Origin: Boesenbergia rotunda
Taxonomy: Eukaryota; Streptophyta; Magnoliopsida; Zingiberales; Zingiberaceae
Assembly: GCA_024364735.1 (NCBI GenBank)
Contig: JAGFNQ010005223.1
Span: 144,174 to 208,173 of the forward strand
Direction of reading: 5' to 3'
DNA length: 64,000 bases
The translations under genes and the position numbers were made by a program. The notes beneath the pieces are model-generated. The model saw only the letters and a list, made by a program, of their open reading frames with translations, had not been told where the DNA came from and did not search any database. This document shows, one piece after another, positions 12,414 to 22,603 of the stretch (the first letter of the stretch is position 1; each line of letters starts with the position of its first letter).

Positions 12414-12431
12414 TCCCCGGCAACGACGCCA
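12414..12431 (-). other. Athila primer-binding site (tRNA-Asp type)
   Basis: On the minus strand it reads TGGCGTCGTTGCCGGGGA, one base from the 3' end complement of plant tRNA-Asp, the primer recorded for Athila elements. It lies 6 bases inside the right LTR. Confidence 0.85.
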
Positions 12432-12437
12432 AAAATT

Positions 12438-12964
12438 TGATGATCCCCAAAATAGACTGTCACGAATGTGGGTCTCAAATTTAGATATTTATACAAGCTG
12501 AAAACCCTAACTCACAAAAGTAGAATGAGTAGTATAGGGGTCACATGTCGTGTTTTTCCTAGGGCTAGTTGAATGAATGTTTGGTTTAAGCTCGAATTTA
12601 TGAGTCTATAATGTTTTGGGTTTTTTAAATAAATGGGGGATTTACTTTGCAAGTAAGAATGAGAACAACACTTGAAATGGAATCAATGTGACTAAATGGA
12701 GTTAACTAGGTATTACACGAATGAAATTTATCCACTAGGAAAATTTAACAAACAAATTGAAGTTGCAAGATGGAAATATAAAACTAAAATTACTGCAAAA
12801 ATTTGCTGAACTGAATAACAAAACTTGGGTATGAAAAGGTAAACAAACTGGGAACTAAAACTGGATAAATTGTGCAAGCAATTCCCTGATCGGTCGGCTG
12901 ACCGATCAGATGCAAGCCTGATCGGTCTGATGATCGATCAAGTAAAGTCTGGATCGGACGACAG
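12438..12964 (-). mobile_element. Athila 5' LTR (right), first part
   Basis: Matches 2439-2965 of the left LTR. It is interrupted at GACAG (12960-12964), the target duplication of element X. The hairpin-forming GATCGGTC cluster is at 12886-12960. Confidence 0.9.
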
Positions 12965-13221
12965 TGTTAAATCTGACACTATTAACGCGATCCAGAAAAT
13001 TTTTCGGAAGAAGATTTAGGATTTTTGGGACCCAAATTGAAATTTGAAAGTTAAATCGCCTTGAAACTTAAGTTTTGAGGACTTAAGTGTGATGAAAGCT
13101 AAACTTGGAAGGGTCTAAATGCTTAGATCCCATATGTAAGGGTTTAAAATCCTAGACCTAAAGGGCATGATTTGGATTTTAGGAGTTTGAGGGACTTTTC
13201 TGTAAAAAGTCCTGCACATGA

Positions 13222-15616
13222 CGCCATCTCTCTCTCGTGCGCGATTTCCCTAGAGCTTCTCAGCGTCGGAGCCGGCAGTTCAGCACTCCTTCTCCGGCCA
13301 TGATTGGGTTTGATTGGGAGCGCGGTTGGTAGCCGGTCTTTGCACGCGGTGACACCAAGCTGGGTCGGGAGTTCATCGTCAGCCATCTTTCGTTGGCACA
13401 GGTGGAGATCGGGACTTGATTAAGGCCCACATCTGTTTCCCTTGCGAAGCAGAACTTGTTCAGAGCTTTGGGTAGGCAGAACCAGGAGTGGGGGTGAGGG
13501 ATCTGGATCTAGGGCTCGTAGGACAATCTTACTGGAATCTTAATAGAGCTGAGCCAGCGCCCAGAGTTCTTCTTCTTCGGCCGTGATTAGGTTAGTGTTT
13601 GGTTTGTATTCGGTTGGATTGGTTCTGATATTGATTTGTTTTCCTCTGGATCGATTTGTGTGCTCAGCGAAGGTAGGCTTAAGAAGGAGGCAGAATTTGG
13701 GTGGCTGGTCTTCTTACAGTTTTGTTCTTTCCGGATCTGAACAGGGGTGACTTCACTGGCTTAAATCTCAGGTAAGATTAGTTGAACTAGGTTCATTTCC
13801 TTTGAGATTTCAGTGGTAGAATTGGTGTTGAATAGAAGGATTAATGGGTGATCAGATCTTATTAGGGATTTTAGGAGCTGTCTATTTTGGATTATGATAG
13901 ATGTGATTTTGATTTATTGAGCTTTTGGATAGTTGCCGTGAGCTACAAGCATGCTGTGGGTATTTCAATCTTGTGGGAGAAAAAGTAACTTGGCTTTAGG
14001 TTTGAGTTATTACTGGTCAGCTCTTGTGTTAAAGATTATTATTGATTAGATTTGTGGATCATGGTGTGTTGGTCTTGAATGAATTATGTTCTCATGGTTT
14101 GGGATTTGTGATCTTGGATGACCACTGCCATGAGGCACCCCCTTGGGGGATTGGATTGATTCAAATGTGAGAATAGTATTGTAGTCTGTTTTGAAACAGT
14201 GCATGGATTAGATATAGATGATTCTATTTGATCCTTATTGAGATTAGGTGGGTTTAGTCAGGGATTGTTTTGCGTCATCTGGTCTATCGGGGAGCTAGGT
14301 TTTGATTAGCTATTTAATTCTTATGTTAGTAGCTAAATAACACCTACTGATGCAGGCCCTTGACTTGCTTTGGACGTCTGGACGGGAGATTCTCATTTGA
14401 TACGGACTTCTAATTTGGAGGCGGGTACCCCTGACTTATCTTTTTAGATATTGTCTTACAATTATGCATAGTTTGTTATAGATAATAGTAAGTTTATACG
14501 TTGTACCTGCCTTTGTGTATTATGATCAGTTATATGCTGTTTAGATGACTCCTGTTTAGTTCTATACAGTCTCGATATTTGCCATGTGTACATATGTGCT
14601 TAGATACAGTAATAGGTCACTTTGTATCTGTAGTTGGATTGATTGCTAGATATACCTTGCATGGATACCTAGGATAGAATGGTTAGATTTGGATACATGT
14701 GTTAGACCTATACCTTTTCTACCGGCCTATGGTTGAGGATCTGATTAGTGAGGTGGGTGTCGTTAGCATACTTTACCCTCTAGGTGGTACACTAAACTGT
14801 AGGCTCTGTATGATTGCATACTGGCGATCATCGGCTCCCCTAGGGTTTGAGCCCGTCGCGCAGTTAGGTTTCCCGGATTGATTGAGCTATTAGCACGATG
14901 CTATTATCATGATGGAGACCATCGACTCCCCTGAGGTCTGAGCCCGTCTCTAGTCATGCATGCATCATATTTACATCGCCACGAGTGCTAGGCGTCATAT
15001 TTGCATAGTCACAGGCGCTGGGCTACATATTGCATTGCCACAGGTGTTGGGCATCATACTTGCATAGCCACAGGTGATGGGCTACATATTGCATCCGCCA
15101 CAGGTGCTAGGCGTCATATTTGCATAGCCACAGGTGATGGGCTACATATTGCATTGCCACAGGTGCTGGGCATCATACTTGCATAGCCAAAGGTGATGGG
15201 CAACATATTGCATCCGCCACAGGTGCTAGGCGTCATATTTGCATAGTCACAGGTGTTGGGCTACATATTGCATTGCCACAGGTGCTGGGCATCGTATTTG
15301 TATAGCCACGAGTGTTGGGCTTCATATGTTGTAGGTCACAAGTGTTTGGCTTCTTTATGCAAGCATGGGTGGTTGGCTTGTCTGTTTTCTGTTCACCCGA
15401 CCGCCGGTCTGGTGGTGGCTGAGGTGCGTACAGAACAAATCTTTGTATCGAGTGTATAGGATGCATTGCACCTTTGTTGGTGCTTGTTGTGTTTGAGTGT
15501 TGTATATGTTTTGACATACCGTTACAGGTGACATACACATTTGGATTGTGTATCAATCTTGAGGTTATATACGAGATTGATTACACCTACCCGCAGGATA
15601 GACAGACTCTGGTATG
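13222..15616 (+). repeat. Element X, segment B, first copy
   Basis: Near-identical to 17041-19253. Differences are scattered substitutions and a longer minisatellite (13 versus 7 units). The first 165 bp contain an open minus-strand frame beginning MADDELPTQLGV in both copies, but its downstream part differs between copies, so I do not call it a gene. Confidence 0.9.
14973..15350 (+). repeat. Minisatellite of about 31 bp, 13 units
   Basis: Each unit carries a GCCACAGGTGCTGGGC-like core followed by a CATATTTGCATA-like spacer. I count 13 cores here against 7 in the matching array at 18795-18995. Confidence 0.85.
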
Positions 15617-17026
15617 TGTTGGATTGAGAAGAACGATAAAGGGAGGGTGAATATCGTAAAACGTTTCGAATTCGAAAAGAGAATAGGCAGCGGAAAATAA
15701 AGAAACACAAACGCGAACTCAAGCGATTTTACTTGGTTCAGAGTCGCGGTCGACTCCTACTCCAAGGCCCACGGTCGTTGACCGTTTACTGCGGGCAATT
15801 CTATATGTGCGTAAATGTTTACAGAGAAATTTTATAGTTGTAGTACAGTAAACTGAAAATTAAGCTCTTTCATTACCGACGCCCGGTGTGGATTGTACTT
15901 CGGAGCAGAGGGTCGTCGTCGGCGCTTCAATCTCGAGATGGGAGGTTTCCGGAGCAGAGCGCTTGAGTCGAAGAGCGTAGTAGCTTTGGAAGAATGTGTT
16001 TAGAAGCCTTGGGGGTCGAGCTCCTTATATAGTGAGCTTGGGGCGCCTGGGACGTTGGGGGCGCCCTCCACGTGTCACTTGATCCGGGAAACTCTCGGTC
16101 AGCCATTATCCCTCCAGGATCGGGCTGAGGTTTGACGGGATGCCCGGGACGCAGGGGGCGCCCGGGTTGACTCGGTCTGCTGGCTTCTCGCTGAGTTAAA
16201 CTCTATCCGCTTCGTTGGCTTGAGCCCAGGGCGCCCGAGGCATCCGGGGCGCCCAGGAGCACGGGGGCGCCCGGGAACATGGGGGTGCCCCGCCCAGTGA
16301 GCTTCCGAAGCATTTTCTTGCTCACCTCTTGTTTGGCTTTTACCTGGGGCGCTCGGGACCTCCCGGGCGCCCAACCCAGCTGCTACCTCTCCTTTGAGGC
16401 GTTCTGAGCTGCAGAAACTCTTTCCTTCGGTCCTGCATCCAGGGTTAGTACCAAACATGATAAAGCAAGTATGTTAGTGAGTCTTACAGCCGTAGCTATC
16501 TTGATTCTGACTTTGGGTCTCCAAAATGGAGCCCTAGGTCGAACCGACGCCTACTGTTTCCTCGACGGGGAACGCGTCCTCACCTACTCCTCTCAGGAGA
16601 ATTTACCTGTTGCCAACCGGCTCCTCCGGTTGGACTTTTGCCCAGCAGTCGTTCGCCAGGTGCCTAGCAGTCCTTCGCCAGGTCTTCGTTACCAAGCAGT
16701 TCTTCGCCTGGTGCCTAGCAGTCCTTCGCTAGGTCTTCGACTCCTAGCAGTCCTTCGCTAGGTGCCCAGCTGTCCTTCGTCAGGTCTTCGGTAACAAGCA
16801 GTCCTTCGCCTGGTGCCTAGCAGTCCTTCGCTAGGTCTTCGACTCCTAGCAGCCCTTCGCTAGGTGCCCAGTAGCCCGTCGCCAGGACTTAGGGTTTCAG
16901 TGCCTAGCAGTCCTTCGCTAGGTGCCTAGCAGTCCTTTGCTAGGACTTTAATCTGCACACTCAAGTAGCATGTTAGATAAACATAACATCTTAACCTTTT
17001 GAACCCTTTGCCATTATCAAAACACA
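15617..17026 (-). mobile_element. Y: lone LTR of the NA-3/NA-4 type, reversed
   Basis: On the plus strand it begins TGTTGGATTGAG and ends CAAAACACA (TG...CA, 1410 bp). Read on the minus strand it contains, in order, hairpin units around GCGAAGGACTGC (16640-16945), GGGGCGCCC-rich repeats (16038-16375), a TATATAAG box followed by GAGCTCGACCCCC, and a TTCACCCTCCC hairpin at the 3' end. The same parts in the same order occur in NA-3 and NA-4. The sequences next to it (GGTATG left, GGTTCG right) do not form a target duplication, so it is not a simple solo LTR. Open frames at 16099-16761 are repeat artefacts. Confidence 0.75.
16024..16031 (-). promoter_or_regulatory. TATA box of LTR Y
   Basis: The minus strand reads TATATAAG then GAGCTCGACCCCC, the same core-promoter arrangement found in NA-3 and NA-4. 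Confidence 0.6.
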
Positions 17027-17040
17027 GGTTCGACTTGGGT

Positions 17041-19253
17041 GCTGTCTCTCTCGCGCGCGTGATTTCCCTGGAGTTTCTCAGCGTCGGAGCCGACAGTTCA
17101 GCACTCCTTCTCCGGCCATGATTGGGTTTGATTGGGAGCGCGGTTGGTAGCCGGTCATTGCACGCGGTGACACCAAGCTGGGTCGGGAGTTCATCGTCGG
17201 CCATCTTTCGTTGGCACAGGTGGAGATCGGGGCTTGATTAAGGCCCACATCTATTTCCCTTGCGAAGCAGAACTTGTTCAGAGCTTTGGGTAGGCAGAAC
17301 CAGGAGTGGGGGTGAGGGATCTGGATCTAGGGCTCGTTGGACAATCTTACCGGAATCTTAATAGAGCTGAGCCAGCGCCCAGAGTTCTTTTTCTTCGGCC
17401 GTGATTAGGTTAGTGTTTGGTTTGTATTCGGTTGGATTGGTTCTGATACTGATTTGTTTTCCTCTGGATCGATTTGTGTGCTCAGCGAAGGTAGGCTTAA
17501 GAAGGAGGCAGAATTTGGGTGGCTGGTCTTCTTACAGTTTTGTTCTTTCCGGATCTGAACAGGGGTGACTTCACTGGCTCAAATCTCAGGTAAGATTAGT
17601 TGAACTAGGTTCATTTCCTTTGAGATTTCAGTGGTAGAATTGGTGATGAATAGAAGGATTAATGGGTGATCAGATCTTATTAGGGATTTTAGGAGCTGTC
17701 TATTTTGGATTATGATAGATGTGATTTTGATTTATTGAGCTTTTGGATAGTTGCCGTGAGCTACAAGCATGCTGTGGGTATTTCAATCTTGTGGGAGAAA
17801 AAGTAACTTGGCTTTAGGTTTGAGTTCTTACTGGTCAGCTCTTGTGTTAAAGATCATTATTGATTAGATTTGTGGATCATGGTGTGTTGGTCTTGAATGA
17901 ATTATATTCTCATGATTTGGGATTTGTGATCTTGGATGACCACTGCCATGAGGCACCCCCTTGGGGGATTGGATTGATTCAAATGTGAGAATAGTATTGT
18001 AGTTTGTTTTGAAACAGTGCATGGATTAGATATAGATGATTCTATTTGATCCTTATTGAGATTAGGTGGGTTTAGTCAGGGATTGTTTTGCGTCATCCGG
18101 TCTACCGGGGAGCTAGGTTTTGATTAGCTATTTAATTCTTATGTTAGTAGCTAAATAACACCTACTGATGCAGGCCCTTGACTTTCTTTGGACGTCTGGA
18201 TGGGAGGTTCTCATTTGATACGGACTTCTAATTTGGAGGCGGGTACCCCTGACTTATCTTTTTAGATATTGTCTTACTATTATGCATCGTTTGTTATAGA
18301 TAATAGTAAGTTTATACGTTGTACCTGCCTTTGTGTATTATGATCAGTTATATGCTGTTTAGATGACTCCTGTTTAGTTCTATACAGTCTCGATATTTGC
18401 CATGTGTACATATGTGCTTAGATACAGTAATAGGTCACTTTGTATCTGTAGTTGGATTGATTGCTAGATATACCTTGCATGGATACCTAGGATAGAATGG
18501 TTAGATTTGGATACATGTGTTAGACCTATACCTTTTCTACCGGCCTATGGTTGAGGATCTGATTAGTGAGGTGGGTGTCGTTAGCATACTTTACCCTCTA
18601 GGTGGTACACTAAACTGTAGGCTCTGTATGATTGTATACTGGCGATCATCGGCTCCCCTAGGGTTTGAGCCCGTCGCGCAGTTAGGTTTCCCGGATTGAT
18701 TGAGCTATCAGCACGATGCTATTATCATGATGGAGACCATCGACTCCCCTGAGGTCTGAGCCCGTCTCTAGTCATGCCTGCATCATATTTGCATCGCCAC
18801 GAGTGCTAGGCGTCATATTTGCATAGCCACAGGTGCTGGGCTACATATTGCATCCGCCACAGGTGCTAGGTGTCATATTTGCATAGCCACAGGTGCTGGG
18901 CTACATATTGCATTGCCACAGGTGCTGGGCATCGTATTTGTATAGCCACGAGTGTTGAGCTTCATATGTTGTAGGCCACAAGTGTTTGGCTTCTTTATGC
19001 AACCATGGGTGGTTGGCTTGTCTGTTTTCTGTTCACCCGACCGCCGGTCTGGTGGTGGCTGAGGTGCATACAGAACAAATCTTTGCATCGGGTATATAGG
19101 ATGCATTGCACCTTTGTTGGTGCTTGTTGTGTTTTGAGTGTTGTATATGTTTTGATATACCCTTACAGGTGACATACACATTTGGCTTGTGTATCAGTCT
19201 TGAGGTTATATAGGGGATTGATTGCACCTACCCGCAGGATAGACAGACTCTGG
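17041..19253 (+). repeat. Element X, segment B, second copy
   Basis: Direct repeat of 13222-15616, shorter because its minisatellite has 7 rather than 13 units. It runs without a break into segment C, which the first copy lacks; the first copy alone is preceded by segment A. Confidence 0.9.
18795..18995 (+). repeat. Minisatellite of about 31 bp, 7 units
   Basis: Same units as 14973-15350, contracted by six cores. Confidence 0.85.
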
Positions 19254-19821
19254 TATGTATTCATCCTTAGTCTTCAGTTATATTGTATCCTCTATACTCG
19301 AGACTGTATCAGTGTGATTCTTATTGTTATTTATAGCTTGCTGTGCATATATGCTTCTGGTATCCGCTGAGATTATTTGGACTCACCACCGTTGCCTATA
19401 TTTTTGTTTCCAGGATGATTGGTCGCCGGAGGAGCCCAGTTGTCAGTCCCAGGTCCCTACGACTCCAATGATGGGTGCTTCCGCGTAGTTATGTTTCCTT
19501 TACATCGTATTATTTGGTTTGGATTTGTTTTATGTCGTGGAACTTGTATCGTGTTTCAGTTGTCTTGGTATTGTATTTTTGAGTCCTCTGATGGACTATG
19601 TGTTTGTTATTTTTGTGGTAAGTCGGACCGGTCCGCAGTCAGGTATGATTTATTTTGTGTTATGGTTATATTATGTCTTGATTTTGAGGCCTGAGGCCAA
19701 ATTATTATCTACGTGTTGTTTGGATATTGTATGTATGTGTAAATTGTCCGCCAGACAGGGGAGGTGCTGTCCGATTTTATATTGGATCAGCGACTCCTAG
19801 GTCTCGGGGTGTGACAGACAG

Positions 19822-21002
19822 ACCGATCAGTAACTGAAAACAGCTGATACAAAGCTAGAACAGAATTCAAAAACGATGGAAACAACTCAGAAATTGAAAT
19901 CTAATAGTTACAAGCTCCAGTTCAAGTTCTTCACCAAGATCCCTCTCTGCCGTCACACAAAGATTCAAGCTCAGAACCCCTTTTGCTCGAAAATTGATCA
20001 GAATTCAGCTTCGAGAATGAAATCGCGTAGCACACGGTGAAATTCTGAACTCCTTCCGCTCCTCTCTTCTGCGAAGATTGGGATGGCGATGAATGGTTAA
20101 GGAAGCCTCGAACAAGCTCAGAGAACCCCTCTGACTTGGCTGATTGATGGAGAAACGAAGTTGGGTGAAGACTGGTCGGAACGAAGCTAGCTTCCGGTGA
20201 AACCCTCGCCGGAGCGGTCAACAATGAATGGACTGCGATCCTTCCACGAGAACTGAGCTTGATGAATCGGAATCTGGAGAACAACTTGATCTGGTGGTCA
20301 CCTTCGATCGAGAATGGAAGAACACGAAGAACAAATCTGAAAACAGAGGTGCGATCTGGCGATGACCTCGCTCGATAGAGGGAATTTTTGATTTAACTGC
20401 CCATTTTGAATTTCAACGGCCGAGATTTCTTCGATCTCATCCAACGGTCCGATCAATCCAGATCGAACCCAAACTCTCCAGATCTTAATCAAGGGTCAAG
20501 ATCTACTCCTCCTCAACTAGGATCAACCGGGTCTGCATCCAATGGCTCAGTGTGCTCTGATCATTGAATGGGCGGTTTAGGCTCCTCCTGAGCTCGATCC
20601 AACGGCTGGATTAATTCTGATCTGGCCCAAACTTTCAGATCTTGGTTCCTGAACTTGGCTAAGTCTATCTTGAGCTTGGATCGACCAGAAGTTGGCGGAT
20701 GGCTTGAATCTAACCATTCTCTTGAATGGACGACCCATATTAACCCGACGCTTGATCCATTTGATCCGGATCTAATTCTGACCCAAGTTTGACCCAATGT
20801 GATCCAGGTCCATGATCATTTGAAACCCTACAATATGATATTAAATTTTAGTGCCAAAATATAGTAAATATAGAAAGAATTGAATCTTAAGCCAAATGGA
20901 GGTAATTCATGAAACCTTATATAAATGCAAACTTAAGCATAAAATAGTAGATCAAATCATGGATTTGAAGGCCTAATTTAATCAACAAAATGAAAGTTAT
21001 CA
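19822..21002 (-). mobile_element. Athila 5' LTR (right), second part
   Basis: It continues the right LTR after the X insertion; 527 plus 1181 bp equals 1708 bp against 1709 bp for the left LTR. It ends GAAAGTTATCA. Confidence 0.9.
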
Positions 21003-21290
21003 GTTACCAATCTAAGGAACCTAGCTTTATGTCATTAATGTCTAGAACCCAATTTAGATCATCAAATGCTTCTAGGGTTCAAGGACTTAAGAAGAAAATA
21101 ACCAAGGCATGGGTCCCAAAGACTTGCATTGTAGGTTCATTAGGTTCCAAGGTTTGGGTACCTTATCTATCTTTCGTGTTGTGTAGCATTGGTTAAGGGG
21201 GAGCATCTATCAACATGGTTTGTTGATAATATGTGCTCCAAACACATGGTCATTCCTAGCTGGGGATGTACTTCTTATGATATCATTTCC
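21003..21290 (+). pseudogene. Copia-1 Gag 3' part and protease remnant
   Basis: After the Athila element the frame resumes with YQSKEPSFMS and continues through KKKITKAWVPKTC to a TAA at 21195. Beyond it, at about 21219-21290, the peptide WFVDNMCSKHM matches the W-x-D-S-G-C-S-x-H-M protease/Pol start of SIRE-type elements, with the catalytic D-S-G spoiled. Integrase, RT and RNase H are absent before the 3' LTR, so most of pol was deleted. Confidence 0.8.
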
Positions 21291-22547
21291 TCCGCTTAAT
21301 AGATTGCTTAGAATGATTAGCTTTATTATTACAATTTATAGTTTACTGTAAATCTAAAGGATAGCCACAATATTAAAATAACATCTTATTTTTGCAATAT
21401 CTTATTATATATCTCAGGCTTAAGCTATTTTTTTTTAATACCTTTTGGAGGTGAACATAGTCGAGTATGCCAAGATTTTACTGTATGTGTTATACAACAT
21501 TAATGTATTGTATGCTAATTTTGTTTAAGAACAGTATGAACACATAGTTTGTGCTGATTCAAAAAATTCATTATAAAAAATTTCACAAGGCATCAACAGA
21601 CAAAGAACATAAGCTTCAAAATTTCAATACTTAAGTTCTATGACTTAGTGCTTTCTTTCTATCGAAATAAATCAAGGTATCAGTACTTAAGTTCTAGGAC
21701 TTCGTATATATATCCTCAACTTCTAGCTCATCACACTTAAGTTTACCATTTTTTTCCCTGAATTATGTTTTTAATTTTGTATTTATGTGCTCTACTCTAT
21801 AATTATATTATTATTATTGGAGATGTCATATGATAAATGGGTGACATTTATGCAGATTTCATATGATGATCGAGTTGATATATTACGTAGATTTATTCCC
21901 TGGTATGCTGTGCTTGTTTGTTTTGGTTAAGGGACTCATATCGTGTTTCAGAAATTTTTTTGAAATATTAATTGTTAATGCAGTCTACACCCTTGTTGTG
22001 GAATAAGTTTTGGTTAACGGAGCAAACTTGTTCCGGGAACATATCAATTGTTAATGCCGTCTGACCTGGAACGTATCAGGGTTTCAGAAATTTTTCTGAA
22101 ATCTGATCGGTCCATAGACCAATCAGAAATCCTACTGTATCGAACAGCAATGAACATGATCGGTCAAGGAGACCGATCAGGACTATGTGTCTGATGCAGT
22201 TTGGTGCCACACTGATATACCTGCATTACTTATTACTATATGATGCATATACGTTTGTGCTATGATGTATTTATGGTATACTTTTCATATGCAATTCAAA
22301 AATTATTCTTCGTCTTTATTTTGGTTTTGGGGAGAGACCATTGTTTAAAGGGGAGTTGTTTAAACTTAATAACCAGTCTGCACCCTTTTCGGTATTTGAC
22401 AAAGGGAGAGAGGATGGTTAGTTGAGTTTAGGTCTTATTATGAATTTAACTATTGTAGGAGGAGGATTCTGATCCCCTTGCAATAATAAACTTGACTTCT
22501 AATACCTAAACTTAAATCGGGTTGTCAAACAACAAAAAGGGGGAGAT
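21291..22547 (+). other. Copia-1 3' internal non-coding region
   Basis: AT-rich, no pol motifs. GATCGGTC/GACCGATC hairpin motifs lie at 22104-22179. It ends in AAAAAGGGGGAGAT, the polypurine tract before the LTR. Confidence 0.65.
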
Positions 22548-22603
22548 TGTTGATGCAGTCTGACCTGACTGTTGTTTTGGTGTTGACACCGATTTAAGTT
22601 TAG
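22506..22603 (+). repeat. Inverted repeat bracketing copia-1 polypurine tract and LTR edge
   Basis: CTAAACTTAAATCGG (22506-22520) pairs perfectly with 22589-22603; TGTCAA (22523-22528) pairs with TTGACA (22583-22588). The 54-nt loop holds the purine tract and the first 35 bases of the LTR. Confidence 0.8.

Larger units (their letters stand above)
12965..19816 (+). mobile_element. Element X: rearranged long LTR inserted in Athila LTR
   Basis: It begins TGTTAAATCTGACAC, ends CGGGGTGTGACA, and is flanked by a perfect 5-bp duplication GACAG (12960-12964 and 19817-19821). The ends resemble long LTRs of chromovirus (Tekay/Del-like) Ty3/gypsy elements; that placement is from memory and uncertain. 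No gag or pol is present. Structure is A (12965-13221), B (13222-15616), reverse LTR Y (15617-17026), B again (17041-19253), C (19254-19816). A+B+C would be one LTR of about 3.2 kb. Orientation is inferred from the ends only. Confidence 0.75.
2439..21002 (-). mobile_element. Athila-type Ty3/gypsy retrotransposon inserted in copia-1 Gag
   Basis: Two matching LTRs (2439-4147 and 12438-21002, the second split by element X) enclose an internal region read on the minus strand. Order is Gag, protease, RT, RNase H, integrase. A tRNA-Asp-type primer site lies beside the right LTR and a purine tract beside the left one. LTR ends are TG...CA. The flanks are GTTAT on the left (2434-2438) and GTTAC on the right (21003-21007), a 5-bp target duplication with one later change, and joining the flanks restores the copia-1 Gag frame. 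The RT-to-integrase order makes it Ty3/gypsy; the tRNA-Asp primer site and the AITLRSGK-like Gag motif point to Athila. No env-like frame is recognisable. Confidence 0.9.

Noticed and set aside
13144..13386. MADDELPTQLGV... frame, present again at 16926-17204
   Set aside because: Start is duplicated because segment B is duplicated; the two frames diverge after about 50 codons and match no family I know.
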